A stretch of 64,000 nt of DNA from Oleidesulfovibrio alaskensis DSM 16109 (lineage in GTDB: Bacteria; Desulfobacterota; Desulfovibrionia; Desulfovibrionales; Desulfovibrionaceae): the NCBI RefSeq assembly GCF_000482745.1, contig NZ_AXWQ01000006.1, positions 124,001 through 188,000 on the forward strand, written 5' to 3'. The notes under the pieces were generated by a model. It was not told where the DNA came from, made no database searches, and saw only the letters and a list, made by a program, of their open reading frames with translations. Positions 26,605 to 35,852 of the stretch are shown one piece after another. The position numbers were made by a program, and so were the translations under genes. Within the stretch, counting starts at the first letter, position 1; each line of letters opens with the position of its first letter.

Positions 26605-27816
26605 ATGACCATTGATGTGGTTGGTCTCGGCATGGATGCCGACTCGCTGCCGGAATATCATACCGATGTTGTCGAAAGCGCTCAGGTTCTGGTGGGCGGC
26701 AAGCGTCAGCTGGCCCTTTTTGACGATCATCCGGCAGAAAAGCTGCTCATCACGGCGCCGCTGGGCGATATGCTGGAAAACATAGCCAGACTGGAAAGTC
26801 AGGGTAAATCCGTGGTGGTGCTGGCCGACGGCGACCCGCTGTTTTTCGGCATAGGTGCGCGCCTTGTGGATGAATTCGGACCGGAAGGCGTGCGCATATG
26901 GCCCAATATCACATCGCTGCAGGCTGCTGCCGCACGCGCCAAAGTGCCGTGGCAGGGCATCAGGGTGGTATCGCTACACGGACGCGACGACATGCGTCCG
27001 CTCATGCAGGCCCTGCTGCAAAGCCCGTGGGTCTGCGTGCTCACAGACGGCCGCAGCATTCCTTCGGCCATTGCCCAGTGGCTGCTGGACAGAGGCGCCG
27101 ACTGGTTTTTTGTCTGGGTGTTTGAAAACATGGGACAGCCCAACGAGCATTTCGACCGCTACTCTCTGCAGGATGCCGTCAAACGCAGTTTTTCGTCACT
27201 GAATACCGTTCTCATAGAACGCAGAGGCGGCCCCGAGCGTGTGCTCGCCCCCGGCATACCCGACGACGAACTGCTGAGCGACGGCGGACTGGTGACCAAA
27301 TGGCCCATACGCGCCGCGGGCATTGCCGCGCTGCGTCCTTCGCACGGCATGACGGTGTGGGATCTGGGAGCAGGCAGCGGTGCCATGGGCATGGAAGCCT
27401 CATGTCTGGTGGGTGAGGGCGTGGTGTGGTGCGTGGAACGCAAGGCGGCCCGCGTTGAGCACATCCGCGCCAACAGACGCCGCTTCGGGGCGCTGCAGGT
27501 TGAAGTGGTGCACGGCACTATGCCTGCCTGTCTCGACGATCTGCCCGCCCCTGACAGAATTTTTCTGGGCGGCGGACTCGGCTCCGGCGACGAAGTGCTG
27601 CATCAGGCATGCTCACGGCTCAATCCCGGCGGCCGCATTGTGGCCCACTGCGTGCTGCTGGGGTCTTTGAACCGTGCGCGGGAAGCATTCACCGCAATGG
27701 GCTGGCCGTACGAAATCACACAGGTGCAGTCTGCATGCGCCGTGCCGCTGGCCGGTGACCTGCGGCTGGACGCCAACAATCCCGTCTTTATCATAGCCGC
27801 CCAGCGTCCGGAGTAA
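26605..27816 (+). CDS. cbiET: Bifunctional precorrin-6Y methyltransferase/decarboxylase CbiET (CobL type)
   Basis: A 403-residue fusion. Residues 1 to about 205 are a CbiE-like tetrapyrrole methylase domain (VVGLGMDADSLPE, VVVLADGDPLFFGIG). Residues from about 215 onward are a CbiT-like domain with the SAM-binding loop WDLGAGSGAMGMEA and a late IFLGGGLGSGDEVL. Together they methylate C5 and C15 and decarboxylate the C12 acetate side chain. A clear ribosome site (GGAGG) precedes the ATG, 65 bases after cbiD. The stop is followed after 3 bases by the GTG of the binding-protein gene. Confidence 0.93.
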   Translation: MTIDVVGLGMDADSLPEYHTDVVESAQVLVGGKRQLALFDDHPAEKLLITAPLGDMLENIARLESQGKSVVVLADGDPLFFGIGARLVDEFGPEGVRIWPNITSLQAAAARAKVPWQGIRVVSLHGRDDMRPLMQALLQSPWVCVLTDGRSIPSAIAQWLLDRGADWFFVWVFENMGQPNEHFDRYSLQDAVKRSFSSLNTVLIERRGGPERVLAPGIPDDELLSDGGLVTKWPIRAAGIAALRPSHGMTVWDLGAGSGAMGMEASCLVGEGVVWCVERKAARVEHIRANRRRFGALQVEVVHGTMPACLDDLPAPDRIFLGGGLGSGDEVLHQACSRLNPGGRIVAHCVLLGSLNRAREAFTAMGWPYEITQVQSACAVPLAGDLRLDANNPVFIIAAQRPE

Positions 27817-27819
27817 GCC

Positions 27820-28677
27820 GTGCCGTACATCACCTCTGTCTTGTGCCGCGTTCTGACCATACTGTGGTTCGGTGCGGCCGTGGTGCTGGGTCCGGCACTG
27901 CAGGCCGCCGCTTCCGGCGCGGTGCCTCCTCCGCCTCCTCCGCCGTCCATCAAGGTGCCGCTGCCCGCAAAAGACAGTATTCCCTTTGTGGTGGCCGTGC
28001 ATCCCTACCCGCCTTACACCGAGGCACGCGACGGCAGCCCGGAAGGCATGATGGTGGATATCGTGAAAATCGCCGCGCACCGGGCAGGCATGCGTGTCAT
28101 TCTGCGGCAGGAACCCCTTGACCGCATTCCCGCATTGCTGCGCAGCGGAGAGGTGGATGCAGCATTTCCCCTGTACCGCACGGCACAGCGCGCTGAGTTG
28201 GGAACATTCTGCGACACGCCGGTCACCAATCCTGAAACCATAACCATATTCACGCGCCGGCTTTCCCCCTGGCAGTTCACCGGCAGTCTGCGCTCTCTGG
28301 CCGATACCCGCGTGGGCATAGTGCGGGGCCACAGTTACGGCCCGGAACTGGACAAAGCGCTGGAACAGGGCGTATTGCGCAACGTCACGATTTTTGCCGA
28401 CTTCACGCAGTGCTACATGGCGCTGCTGGAAGACAGGCTGGATATCATGCCCATGGACCTGCTGCTGGGCAGAGAGCTGGCACGCCGCTACGGCACGCTG
28501 GGCAGCGTGGTGCAGCTGGCAGTGGTGGAACAGGTATTCCCGCGCATCGTCTTCGGGCCGGGAGAAAAACACGCCCGCATGGCACAGCAGTTCTGCAGCG
28601 GGCTGGACAGCATCCGGCAGGACGGAACGGCCCGGCGCATACGCGGCGTTTTCATCGGAACCTATTATGGAGAATAG
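27820..28677 (+). CDS. Periplasmic solute-binding protein (SBP family 3) inside the corrinoid operon
   Basis: A 285-residue exported protein. An N-terminal hydrophobic signal segment is followed by a seven-proline linker and then a family-3 binding-protein fold (VVAVHPYPPYTEARDG, EGMMVDIVKIAA, LRSGEVDAAFPLYRTAQRAE). It starts with GTG 3 bases after cbiET, and its end overlaps cbiF by 11 bases, so it is co-translated with corrinoid enzymes. Family members bind amino acids or act as sensory domains. No transporter subunit is nearby. The ligand is unknown; a corrinoid precursor or metal ligand would be speculation. Confidence 0.8.
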   Translation: MPYITSVLCRVLTILWFGAAVVLGPALQAAASGAVPPPPPPPSIKVPLPAKDSIPFVVAVHPYPPYTEARDGSPEGMMVDIVKIAAHRAGMRVILRQEPLDRIPALLRSGEVDAAFPLYRTAQRAELGTFCDTPVTNPETITIFTRRLSPWQFTGSLRSLADTRVGIVRGHSYGPELDKALEQGVLRNVTIFADFTQCYMALLEDRLDIMPMDLLLGRELARRYGTLGSVVQLAVVEQVFPRIVFGPGEKHARMAQQFCSGLDSIRQDGTARRIRGVFIGTYYGE

Positions 28678-29479
28678 CGTGACCGCAAACCCGGCGGACC
28701 CCAGAGTCTGGTTTATCGGCGCCGGTCCCGGCGACCCCGAGCTGATCACCGTCAAGGGGCAGAGAATCATCTCGCAGGCGGATCTGGTGCTGTATGCAGG
28801 CTCGCTGGTGCCGCCACAGGTGGTTGCCTGTGCCCGTCCGGACGCCGTGGTGGCCGACAGTGCGCCCATGAACCTGCAGCAGACACATGCCATGATACGC
28901 GAAACCGTGCACAGCGGGGGTCTGGTGGCCAGAGTCCACACCGGCGACCCGGCCCTGTACGGCGCCATCCGCGAACAGATGGCCCTGCTGGCGCTGGAAA
29001 ACATCGCCTGCGGCGTTGTTCCCGGAGTCACATCAGCCTTTGCGGCAGCCGCCGCGGCAGGCGTTTCGCTCACGCTGCCCGAAATCACCCAGTCGGTGAT
29101 CATCACCCGCGTGCAGGGGCGCACCCCCGTGCCCGAAGCCGAGCAGCTGCGGCATCTTGCACGGCGGGGAACAGCCATGGCCATATATCTTTCCGCCGCC
29201 CTGCCCGAAACCATAACCGAAGAACTGCGCGCCGGCGGACTGCCCGAAAGCACCCGCATCATCGCCGCATACAGGGTGGGCTGGCCGGACCAGCGTCTGG
29301 TGGAATGCACGCTGGCAACGCTGACGGACACCGTGCAGCAGGAAAAGCTCAACCGGCAGACGGTCTTTCTTGTCCTGCCAGGCAATTCCATGCATAGTGG
29401 TATACAGCACCCCGATGCAGCTTCACCGCCGTGTTCCAGACTGTATGATTCAGATTTTTCGCACGGCTGGCGCAAGTAA
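28667..29479 (+). CDS. cbiF: Precorrin-4/cobalt-precorrin-4 C11-methyltransferase
   Basis: A 270-residue tetrapyrrole methylase. Visible are VWFIGAGPGDPELITVKG at the N-terminus, ADLVLYAGSLVPP, VHTGDPALYGAI (the GDPxxYG SAM site) and VVPGVTSAFAAAAAAG, in the standard order. It methylates C11 during corrin ring contraction. The ATG at 28667 overlaps the preceding gene by 11 bases; an in-frame GTG at 28679 just after the preceding stop is an alternative. The C-terminal 25 residues extend slightly beyond the usual end. It could equally be named cobM. Confidence 0.92.
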   Translation: MENSVTANPADPRVWFIGAGPGDPELITVKGQRIISQADLVLYAGSLVPPQVVACARPDAVVADSAPMNLQQTHAMIRETVHSGGLVARVHTGDPALYGAIREQMALLALENIACGVVPGVTSAFAAAAAAGVSLTLPEITQSVIITRVQGRTPVPEAEQLRHLARRGTAMAIYLSAALPETITEELRAGGLPESTRIIAAYRVGWPDQRLVECTLATLTDTVQQEKLNRQTVFLVLPGNSMHSGIQHPDAASPPCSRLYDSDFSHGWRK

Positions 29480-29637
29480 CGGAAGCGCGGCACTGCCGCG
29501 CCGGTGCCTTTCTGACTGCGACTGAACCGAAAAACAGCACCTGCTGAAACCACCACGGAACGGAGGGGGACAAGACGCTCCGATTCCGGCCCAGCACCCA
29601 CGGATAGCCGGAAACGACTCATGCAAGGAGACACACC

Positions 29638-30612
29638 ATGCTGCAGCGCGTTTTCGACAGCATCATTTCCCCTTCCACCAGAGCGTTCTGGCGGGAATCA
29701 CGCTCCAGCGGCCAGTCTGTTGCCGAGTTTCTGCACGGCTACATTTATATGCGCTGGCCCTATTTTTATATCGCCATGGGCAAGGGAACACACCCGCTGG
29801 CGAAAAAAATGGGGGAACCTCTGGCACGCATCGCCAATATGCTGGGGCTGTGGCGTCCGGATTCACCGGCGCAGGGCTCCGGCGGCTTTGCCGATACCTA
29901 TCACGGAAAAACAATCCCCCCGGCCGCCGCACGCAAACTTATCACCGTCCGGCGCGAAATAACTGTCCCCGATCTGGAAAAAGTCATTCCCTATTCCATG
30001 GCGCGTGCCATCATTCTGCAGCATCCCGACCATATAGCCCTGCTGGACTGCCCATGCCGCCTTTCAGAACCGGATCACTGCACCCCTGTTGATGTGTGTC
30101 TGATTGTGGGTGAACCGTTCGCTGGTTTCATTCTGGAGCATCATCCGGAAAAATCGCGCCGCATAACCCAGCAGGAAGCGCTGGATGTGGTGCGCAGAGA
30201 AAACAGACGGGGCCATGTTTCGCACGCTTTTTTCAAAGAAGCCCTGCTGGGACGCTACTACGCCATATGCAACTGCTGCTCATGCTGCTGCGGAGCCATG
30301 AAGGCACACTTTGCGGGGCTGCCCATGCTGGCTTCCTCCGGTTATCTTGCACAGGTGGATGCCGGGGCATGCACAGGCTGCGGCGCCTGCGAAGCCAAGT
30401 GTCAGTTCAGTGCCATCAGGGTGCTTGAAACCACGGCGCGGGTGGACACGGCAGAATGCATGGGCTGCGGAATCTGTGAACTGCTGTGTCCCTCGCGGGC
30501 TGTCAGCCTGCGCCGGGCGCCGGAAAAAGGTCTGCCGCTGGAACCGGACAACCTGACCGGCACAGCGGCAGCCGTGACGGCGGACACCTGCTCCGCCGGT
30601 CGTGCCGACTGA
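29638..30612 (+). CDS. Cysteine-rich 4Fe-4S ferredoxin-like protein
   Basis: A 324-residue cytoplasmic protein. The C-terminal part has two ferredoxin motifs, CTGCGACEAKC (245-255) and CMGCGICELLCP (274-285), which bind two 4Fe-4S clusters. Ahead of them lies an unusual cluster CNCCSCCCG (211-219), and further upstream a CPCR pair at 138-141 with C148 and C154. The first 120 residues are helical with no clear family. Similar proteins occur in anaerobes as uncharacterised 4Fe-4S proteins and probably serve in electron transfer. A good AGGAGA site precedes the ATG. It follows cbiF by 158 bases and converges with mqnD. Confidence 0.75.
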   Translation: MLQRVFDSIISPSTRAFWRESRSSGQSVAEFLHGYIYMRWPYFYIAMGKGTHPLAKKMGEPLARIANMLGLWRPDSPAQGSGGFADTYHGKTIPPAAARKLITVRREITVPDLEKVIPYSMARAIILQHPDHIALLDCPCRLSEPDHCTPVDVCLIVGEPFAGFILEHHPEKSRRITQQEALDVVRRENRRGHVSHAFFKEALLGRYYAICNCCSCCCGAMKAHFAGLPMLASSGYLAQVDAGACTGCGACEAKCQFSAIRVLETTARVDTAECMGCGICELLCPSRAVSLRRAPEKGLPLEPDNLTGTAAAVTADTCSAGRAD

Positions 30613-30624
30613 CCTGCGGGCCGC

Positions 30625-31461
30625 TCAGTCACCCGCAAAAAGGGGGGCTTCGGGCAGCGGAAGCCCTGCCACCCGGGCACCCATGGTGACAAGTGTGCGA
30701 ATGGCGTGCATGCCTTCCGTCCCCAGATTCATGGAATAGTCGTTAACAAACGTCGCAATGTGGCTGTCAATGACGGAGTCGTCCAATTCCTGCGCATGGC
30801 GGCGGATAAAAGGCCTCAGCTGCTCCGGATTTTCCCGCGCGAAAGCAAGGCTGCGCCGGATGGCATCTTCCACCTGCAATGCTGTTTCCATACCCAGACT
30901 GCGTCTGACGGCAATGCCGCCCAGCGGCAGCGGCAGCCCTGTGGCCTGCTCCCACCATGCGCCGAGGTCAAGCAGCTTGACCAGCCCGTGGGCCTCGTAA
31001 GTAAAACGCCCCTCGTGAATGACCACACCGGCATCCACCTCGCCGCGGGCAACTGCGGGCATCACCTGATCAAAAATCATTTCGGGCCGCGGCCCGTGAT
31101 GCATGCCGTGCAGCGAAAGCAGCAGGTTTGCGGTAGTCATGCGGCCCGGGATGGCAATGGCGGCTTCCGCCAGTGTTTCCAGCGGCACAGACTTTCTGGC
31201 CACCAGCACCGGCCCGCAGCCCCTGCCCAGCGCCCCGCCCGCGCGCAGCAGAACATACCGGTCCAGAATCTGCGGCATGACGGCAACCGACAACTTGGTG
31301 ATATCAAGCAGTTCCTGCGCCGCCCGGGCATTCAGTTCCTCCACATCGGCCAGCCGCACTTCATAGTTGTGCGGCACCGCCACAAGCCCCTGCACCAGCG
31401 CACCGAAAATAAACGTATCGTTGGGACAGGGCGATATACCCAGACTGTATTGCTGCATCAT
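30625..31461 (-). CDS. mqnD: 1,4-dihydroxy-6-naphthoate synthase MqnD
   Basis: A 278-residue protein of the MqnA/MqnD periplasmic-binding-like fold. It begins LGISPCPNDTFIFGALVQG, the MqnD hallmark, and has ITKLSVAVMPQ, AIPGRMTTANLLL and VDAGVVIHEGRFTY, with the catalytic His in the last segment. It releases 1,4-dihydroxy-6-naphthoate from cyclic dehypoxanthinyl futalosine in menaquinone synthesis. The ATG at 31461 is preceded by CCGGAGAA. The gene is divergent from mqnE, 165 bases away, so both probably share a control region. Confidence 0.93.
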   Translation of the reverse strand: MMQQYSLGISPCPNDTFIFGALVQGLVAVPHNYEVRLADVEELNARAAQELLDITKLSVAVMPQILDRYVLLRAGGALGRGCGPVLVARKSVPLETLAEAAIAIPGRMTTANLLLSLHGMHHGPRPEMIFDQVMPAVARGEVDAGVVIHEGRFTYEAHGLVKLLDLGAWWEQATGLPLPLGGIAVRRSLGMETALQVEDAIRRSLAFARENPEQLRPFIRRHAQELDDSVIDSHIATFVNDYSMNLGTEGMHAIRTLVTMGARVAGLPLPEAPLFAGD

Positions 31462-31532
31462 TAATTCTCCGGAAAAAAAACAGTACCGCCCGCACCGCAA
31501 AAACACATCTGCCCTAAAGATTAGTCACACGG

Positions 31533-31561
31533 TTGACACCGCGCCGCTGCAGGCCGATACT
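31533..31561 (+). promoter_or_regulatory. Promoter of mqnECA
   Basis: TTGACA at 31533-31538, a 17-base spacer and GATACT at 31556-31561 lie about 65 bases before the mqnE start, in the mqnD-mqnE divergent region. Confidence 0.55.
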
Positions 31562-31625
31562 CACCGGCCTGTGCCCGTGCGGCTTCCGGCCCTTTTCACG
31601 CACCGGCGCAAGGACGGAGGAAACC

Positions 31626-32741
31626 ATGTTGAATGCCGACAGATACGCCATGCTGGGCCTTGGCGAGATTTTTGATAAAGTCACGGCGGGTGAGCGCCTG
31701 TCTCTTGAAGACGGCGAACTGCTGTACAACTGTCCCGACATCACCGCGGTGGGGGCACTGGCCCACCACGTGCGCACCCGCATGCACGGAGACAGAACCT
31801 ATTATGTCCTCAACAGGCAAGTCAATTACACAAACATATGTGTGAACGGCTGCCTGTTCTGCGCTTTTCAGCGCGAACGCGGCCAGCAGGGGGCATATGT
31901 CATGCAGCCCTCGGATATCGTTGACCGCGTGCTGGACGACAAAGGCACCCCCTTCACGGAAGTGCACATCGTGGGCGGCTGTCACCCCGACCTGCCGCTG
32001 GAATGGTTTGAAGACGTCATACGCCGCATCAAGCAGCAGCGTCCCGAAATCGTGGTCAAGGCCTTTACCGCAGTGGAAATTGCCCACTTTGCCACACTGG
32101 CGGGCATCGGCACGGCTGAAGTGCTTGCCCGGCTGAAAGCCGCAGGGCTGGAATCGATGCCAGGCGGCGGCGCGGAAATTTTCGCCCCCCGTGTGCGTGA
32201 ACGCATCTGCGCGCGCAAAGCCACCGCGCAGGAGTGGCTGCGCATTGCCGGCGAAGCCCACGGGCTGGGCATCACCACCAACTGCACCATGCTTTTCGGG
32301 CACATCGAATCCGTTGACGACAGGCTGGACCATCTGGACAGGCTGCGCCGTCAGCAGGACGTATCCGGTGGTTTCAACTGCTTCATTCCTCTGCCGTTCC
32401 TGACAGAAAACAGTCTGCTTAAACTGCCTGAAGACCGCAGAGGCGAACATGTGGGCCTGGACAGGCTGCGTACCATCGCCGTCAGCAGACTGCTGCTGGA
32501 CAACATCCCCCACATCAAAGCCTACTGGGTCATGATGGGCATCAAAATGGCCCAGACCGCCCTGTATTTCGGTGCGGACGATCTGGACGGCACCATAGTG
32601 GAAGAACGCATCGGTCAGGAAGCCGGCGCATCTTCGGGTCAGGGGCTTACCATCAGCAGCCTGCGGCACATGATCACGGCATCGGGCTTTACCCCCGTGC
32701 AGCGCGATACGCATTTCAATCCTGTGGAGGCCACGCTATGA
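31626..32741 (+). CDS. mqnE: Aminodeoxyfutalosine synthase MqnE (radical SAM)
   Basis: A 371-residue radical SAM enzyme. Cluster cysteines are in CVNGCLFC (72, 76, 79), with VLNRQVNYTNI before it and VHIVGGCHPDLPLEW, SMPGGGAEIFAPRVRE and NCTMLFGHIES after it. It adds a carboxyvinyl-derived compound to the adenosyl radical to give aminodeoxyfutalosine. The ATG at 31626 follows a strong GGAGGAAA site. Its stop overlaps mqnC by 4 bases (ATGA). Confidence 0.93.
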   Translation: MLNADRYAMLGLGEIFDKVTAGERLSLEDGELLYNCPDITAVGALAHHVRTRMHGDRTYYVLNRQVNYTNICVNGCLFCAFQRERGQQGAYVMQPSDIVDRVLDDKGTPFTEVHIVGGCHPDLPLEWFEDVIRRIKQQRPEIVVKAFTAVEIAHFATLAGIGTAEVLARLKAAGLESMPGGGAEIFAPRVRERICARKATAQEWLRIAGEAHGLGITTNCTMLFGHIESVDDRLDHLDRLRRQQDVSGGFNCFIPLPFLTENSLLKLPEDRRGEHVGLDRLRTIAVSRLLLDNIPHIKAYWVMMGIKMAQTALYFGADDLDGTIVEERIGQEAGASSGQGLTISSLRHMITASGFTPVQRDTHFNPVEATL

Positions 32742-33853
32742 ACGCCACTCTGACCCCGTTTGACGAACCGCGCCAAGTGCTGGACATCTGCGCCAAAGTG
32801 CTGGACGGCAGCCGCATAAACGAAGCCGAAGCGGCAACCCTGTACGACAGGGCAAACCTGTTCACGCTGGGACAGCTGGCCCATGCCGTGCGCATGGCAA
32901 AGCACCCCACAGCCGTTGTCACCTATGTGGCCGACCGCAACATCAATTATTCCAACATCTGCGTGTGTGCCTGCCGGTTCTGCGCTTTTTACGCCCCGCC
33001 CGGACACGAAGACGGCTATGTGCTGACCCGCGAAGAACTGGGCCGCAAAATTGAAGAAACGCTGGAACTGGGCGGCACGCAGATTCTGCTGCAGGGCGGG
33101 CACCACCCCGACCTGCCCCTTGCGTTTTACGAAGACATGATCCGCTGGATTGCGGAAACATACCCCGCCATCCATATCCATGCTTTTTCACCGCCTGAAA
33201 TTGTCTTTTTTTCCGAACTGGAAGGCGTAACCATAGCCGAAGTCATCGAAAGACTGCGCGCCGCAGGGCTGCATTCCATTCCCGGCGGCGGCGCGGAAAT
33301 TCTGGTGGACGAAGTGCGCGCACGCGTGGCTCCCAACAAATGCAGCGCCTCGCGCTGGCTTGCCGTAATGGAAGAAGCGCACTATCAGGGGCTGCGCACC
33401 ACCGCCACCATGATGTTCGGACACGAAGAAGAACCCCGCCACCGGCTTGAGCATCTCTTCGCTCTGCGCGAAGTACAGGACAGAACCGGCGGCTTCACCG
33501 CCTTCATCCCGTGGACATTCCAGCCCGGCAACACCAACATCCAGCGCGACACCGAGCCTTCGCCCGCCTATCTGCGCATGCTGGCCACATCACGCATCGT
33601 GCTGGACAACTTTGACAATGTGCAGGCTTCATGGGTCACCATGGGCCCTCAAGTGGCGCAGCTGGCACTGCACTTCGGGGCAAACGACTTCGGCTCGCTG
33701 ATGATTGAAGAAAACGTGGTGGCCGCCGCAGGTGTAAGCTTCCGCATGTCGCGGCAGGAAATCCACAACGTCATCCGCGCTGCGGGATTTGTGCCCCGCC
33801 AGCGCACCATGGATTACACCTACGTGGAAAACAGGCCGGAGGGCGACGCATGA
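32738..33853 (+). CDS. mqnC: Cyclic dehypoxanthinyl futalosine synthase MqnC (radical SAM)
   Basis: A 371-residue radical SAM enzyme paralogous to MqnE. The cluster motif CVCACRFC is at 75-82 and is followed by AFYAPPGHEDGYVLTREEL. Later segments are LLQGGHHPDLPL, SIPGGGAEILVDEVR and FIPWTFQPGNT, which distinguish MqnC. It cyclises dehypoxanthinyl futalosine. The gene overlaps both neighbours by ATGA, so mqnE, mqnC and mqnA form one translationally coupled operon. Confidence 0.93.
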   Translation: MNATLTPFDEPRQVLDICAKVLDGSRINEAEAATLYDRANLFTLGQLAHAVRMAKHPTAVVTYVADRNINYSNICVCACRFCAFYAPPGHEDGYVLTREELGRKIEETLELGGTQILLQGGHHPDLPLAFYEDMIRWIAETYPAIHIHAFSPPEIVFFSELEGVTIAEVIERLRAAGLHSIPGGGAEILVDEVRARVAPNKCSASRWLAVMEEAHYQGLRTTATMMFGHEEEPRHRLEHLFALREVQDRTGGFTAFIPWTFQPGNTNIQRDTEPSPAYLRMLATSRIVLDNFDNVQASWVTMGPQVAQLALHFGANDFGSLMIEENVVAAAGVSFRMSRQEIHNVIRAAGFVPRQRTMDYTYVENRPEGDA

Positions 33854-34725
33854 GCCGCCCGGCGGAACAGAAACGCCCCCTGCGCATCGGGCGCATTTCG
33901 TATCTGAATGTGCTGCCCATATACCATTCGCTGGAAAAAGACGCAGCCGGAAGCGGGTACGAACTGGTATACGGCCCTCCCGCAGAGCTTAACAGACTGA
34001 TGGCCGCAGGCGAACTGGACGTGGCATCCACGTCGTCCATAGAATATGCGCGCAACGCACAGCAGTATTATCTGGTACCCGACCTTGCCATCGGCAGCTG
34101 CGGCCCCGTCATGAGCGTCATCCTGCTTTCGCGCCAGCCGGTGGAAACACTGGAGGGCCAGACCATACTGACCACATCGCAGTCACATACGTCTGCCGCG
34201 CTGCTGCGCCTCATCATGCGCTACCATTACGGGCTCAACGTCACCTACCGGACAGGCTCCGCTTCGGAGCAGATACAGTCACACAATCCGCCCCAGGCCC
34301 TGCTGGCCATCGGCGACGAGGCTCTGCGGCTGCGCAACCACCCCATGTACCCGTACAGAGTTGATCTGGGCGAGGCATGGCGCCGCTGGACAGGGCTGCC
34401 CTTTATCTTCGGCGTATGGGTTGTCAGCCGCGATTCCGTTGCCGCCGGCCGCTTTGACACCGACCCCTGCGCCCTGCTGCAGGGCGGGCGCGACTGGGGC
34501 GCACAGCATATGGACACCATTCTTGATCTGGCCGCACGGCACGACTTTCTGAGCCGCGATGAACTGGTGGAATACTTCCGGGGACTGGTCTACACCATGG
34601 GTGAAGAGGCGCAGAAAGGACTGCGCACCTTTTACAGCAAGCTGGTGGAAGCCGGAGAACTGGAACGCGCCCCCGAACTCGTCTTTTACGACCATGCCGT
34701 CCACACGCGGCGGACCGCACCCTGA
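33850..34725 (+). CDS. mqnA: Chorismate dehydratase MqnA
   Basis: A 291-residue protein of the MqnA family. The N-terminal LRIGRISYLNVLPIYHSL contains the typical YLN-P signature, followed by DVASTSSIEYARN and SCGPVMSVILLSRQP. It dehydrates chorismate to 3-enolpyruvoylbenzoate, the first futalosine-pathway step. No mqnB (futalosine hydrolase) gene is in the window. A strong terminator follows. Confidence 0.92.
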   Translation: MSRPAEQKRPLRIGRISYLNVLPIYHSLEKDAAGSGYELVYGPPAELNRLMAAGELDVASTSSIEYARNAQQYYLVPDLAIGSCGPVMSVILLSRQPVETLEGQTILTTSQSHTSAALLRLIMRYHYGLNVTYRTGSASEQIQSHNPPQALLAIGDEALRLRNHPMYPYRVDLGEAWRRWTGLPFIFGVWVVSRDSVAAGRFDTDPCALLQGGRDWGAQHMDTILDLAARHDFLSRDELVEYFRGLVYTMGEEAQKGLRTFYSKLVEAGELERAPELVFYDHAVHTRRTAP

Positions 34726-34736
34726 CCGCAGACCGG

Positions 34737-34772
34737 AGGCCGCATGCCCGCAAGGAGCATGCGGCCTTTTTT
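34737..34772 (+). terminator. Rho-independent terminator of mqnECA
   Basis: An 11-base-pair stem AGGCCGCATGC with its complement and a nine-base loop is followed by six T. It lies just after mqnA. Confidence 0.9.
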
Positions 34773-34784
34773 GCCGGACACCCC

Positions 34785-35852
34785 ATGAACAGTACCGATT
34801 CTCCGCCCCGTTCCACCGCGCCGCTCTGTGCCAGACCGCTCTGCGCCGGACCGCTCACGGTGCTGGGCATTGATGTGACCAGCGCACCCGGCAGGCGCAA
34901 ACCGCTGGCCTGTGCCGCCGGAATACTGCAGGCAGACACCCTGCACATCGACCGGCTGCATGCCGTAACCGCGCTGCACGGCCTGCCCCGCCATACCGGC
35001 GCCAATACCCCGTGGCAGGCGGAAATGCTGCTTTGCGCCCCCCCTGCCAGTCTGGAGCATCTGCTCGCCCATAAGGGTCCGTGGATAGCCGGTTTTGATA
35101 TGCCGTTCGGCCTGCCGGCCGCTTTTCTGCACTGGTGGCAGCAGGCGCAGCGCGACAGCCGCACACCGCTACGGAAGGCCGCGCCGCTTTGCGAACCGGC
35201 ATCTGAGCTGCCCTGCTGGCAGGATTACGTCAGCAGTCTGGCGCAACTGGACAAGGAAGCTTTCCGGCAGACGATATATGCCTTTATGAACACCAGACCC
35301 GCAGGACACAAGCTGCCGCTGCGCCTTACCGACGCGCAGACAGCCGCCCAAAGCCCGCTGAGGCTCAATTATGTGCCGGTGGGCCGCATGTTTCATGCTC
35401 TGGTGCCGCTGCTGGCATCATGCGGCATCAACATACCCCTGCTGCGCCCCACAGCGGACAGCCGCACAGCCATTGAAGTATACCCTGCACTGGCGGCACG
35501 CGCGGTACTGGGCAACCCGCCCCGCTACAAAGACGGCACCGGAGCGCAACGGCAGCAGCGCACACAGGCGCGGGCCGCACTGCTGGAAGCATTGCCGGAA
35601 TACTGCCGCACCATCGGGGGGCTTGCACTTTCGGTCCGCCCGCAACTGTATCAGACAATGCTGCAGGACACCGCAGGCGACTTTGCAGACGCGCTGCTGT
35701 GCGCCGTGCTGACGGCACTGGCGGTACGGCGGCGTGACGCGGGGATGCCGCCTGTCCCGCACCTGAGGATGTACCACGAGGGCTGCATAGCCCTGCAGGA
35801 TATGTTCTGCCCGCCGCAGCCGCATGGTTCCGGCACCACAGCACCGGCCTGA
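34785..35852 (+). CDS. DUF429 family protein
   Basis: A 355-residue protein. It shows the DUF429 hallmarks: VLGIDVTSAPGRRKPLACAAG near residue 25, WIAGFDMPFGLPAAFL near 103, TAIEVYPALAARAVLG near 227 and a C-terminal DTAGDFADALLCAVLTA with conserved acidic residues. These acidic positions resemble an RNase H-like/resolvase-like nuclease fold, but no function is established for the family. The first 20 residues include a partly repeated CARPLCAGPL. The start lies 13 bases after the mqnA terminator, so expression may depend on readthrough. Confidence 0.72.
   Translation: MNSTDSPPRSTAPLCARPLCAGPLTVLGIDVTSAPGRRKPLACAAGILQADTLHIDRLHAVTALHGLPRHTGANTPWQAEMLLCAPPASLEHLLAHKGPWIAGFDMPFGLPAAFLHWWQQAQRDSRTPLRKAAPLCEPASELPCWQDYVSSLAQLDKEAFRQTIYAFMNTRPAGHKLPLRLTDAQTAAQSPLRLNYVPVGRMFHALVPLLASCGINIPLLRPTADSRTAIEVYPALAARAVLGNPPRYKDGTGAQRQQRTQARAALLEALPEYCRTIGGLALSVRPQLYQTMLQDTAGDFADALLCAVLTALAVRRRDAGMPPVPHLRMYHEGCIALQDMFCPPQPHGSGTTAPA

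Noticed and set aside
29480..29637. Possible riboswitch or small gene between cbiF and the ferredoxin-like gene
   Set aside because: No known riboswitch core, no coding frame with a ribosome site; only the ribosome site of the next gene is clear.
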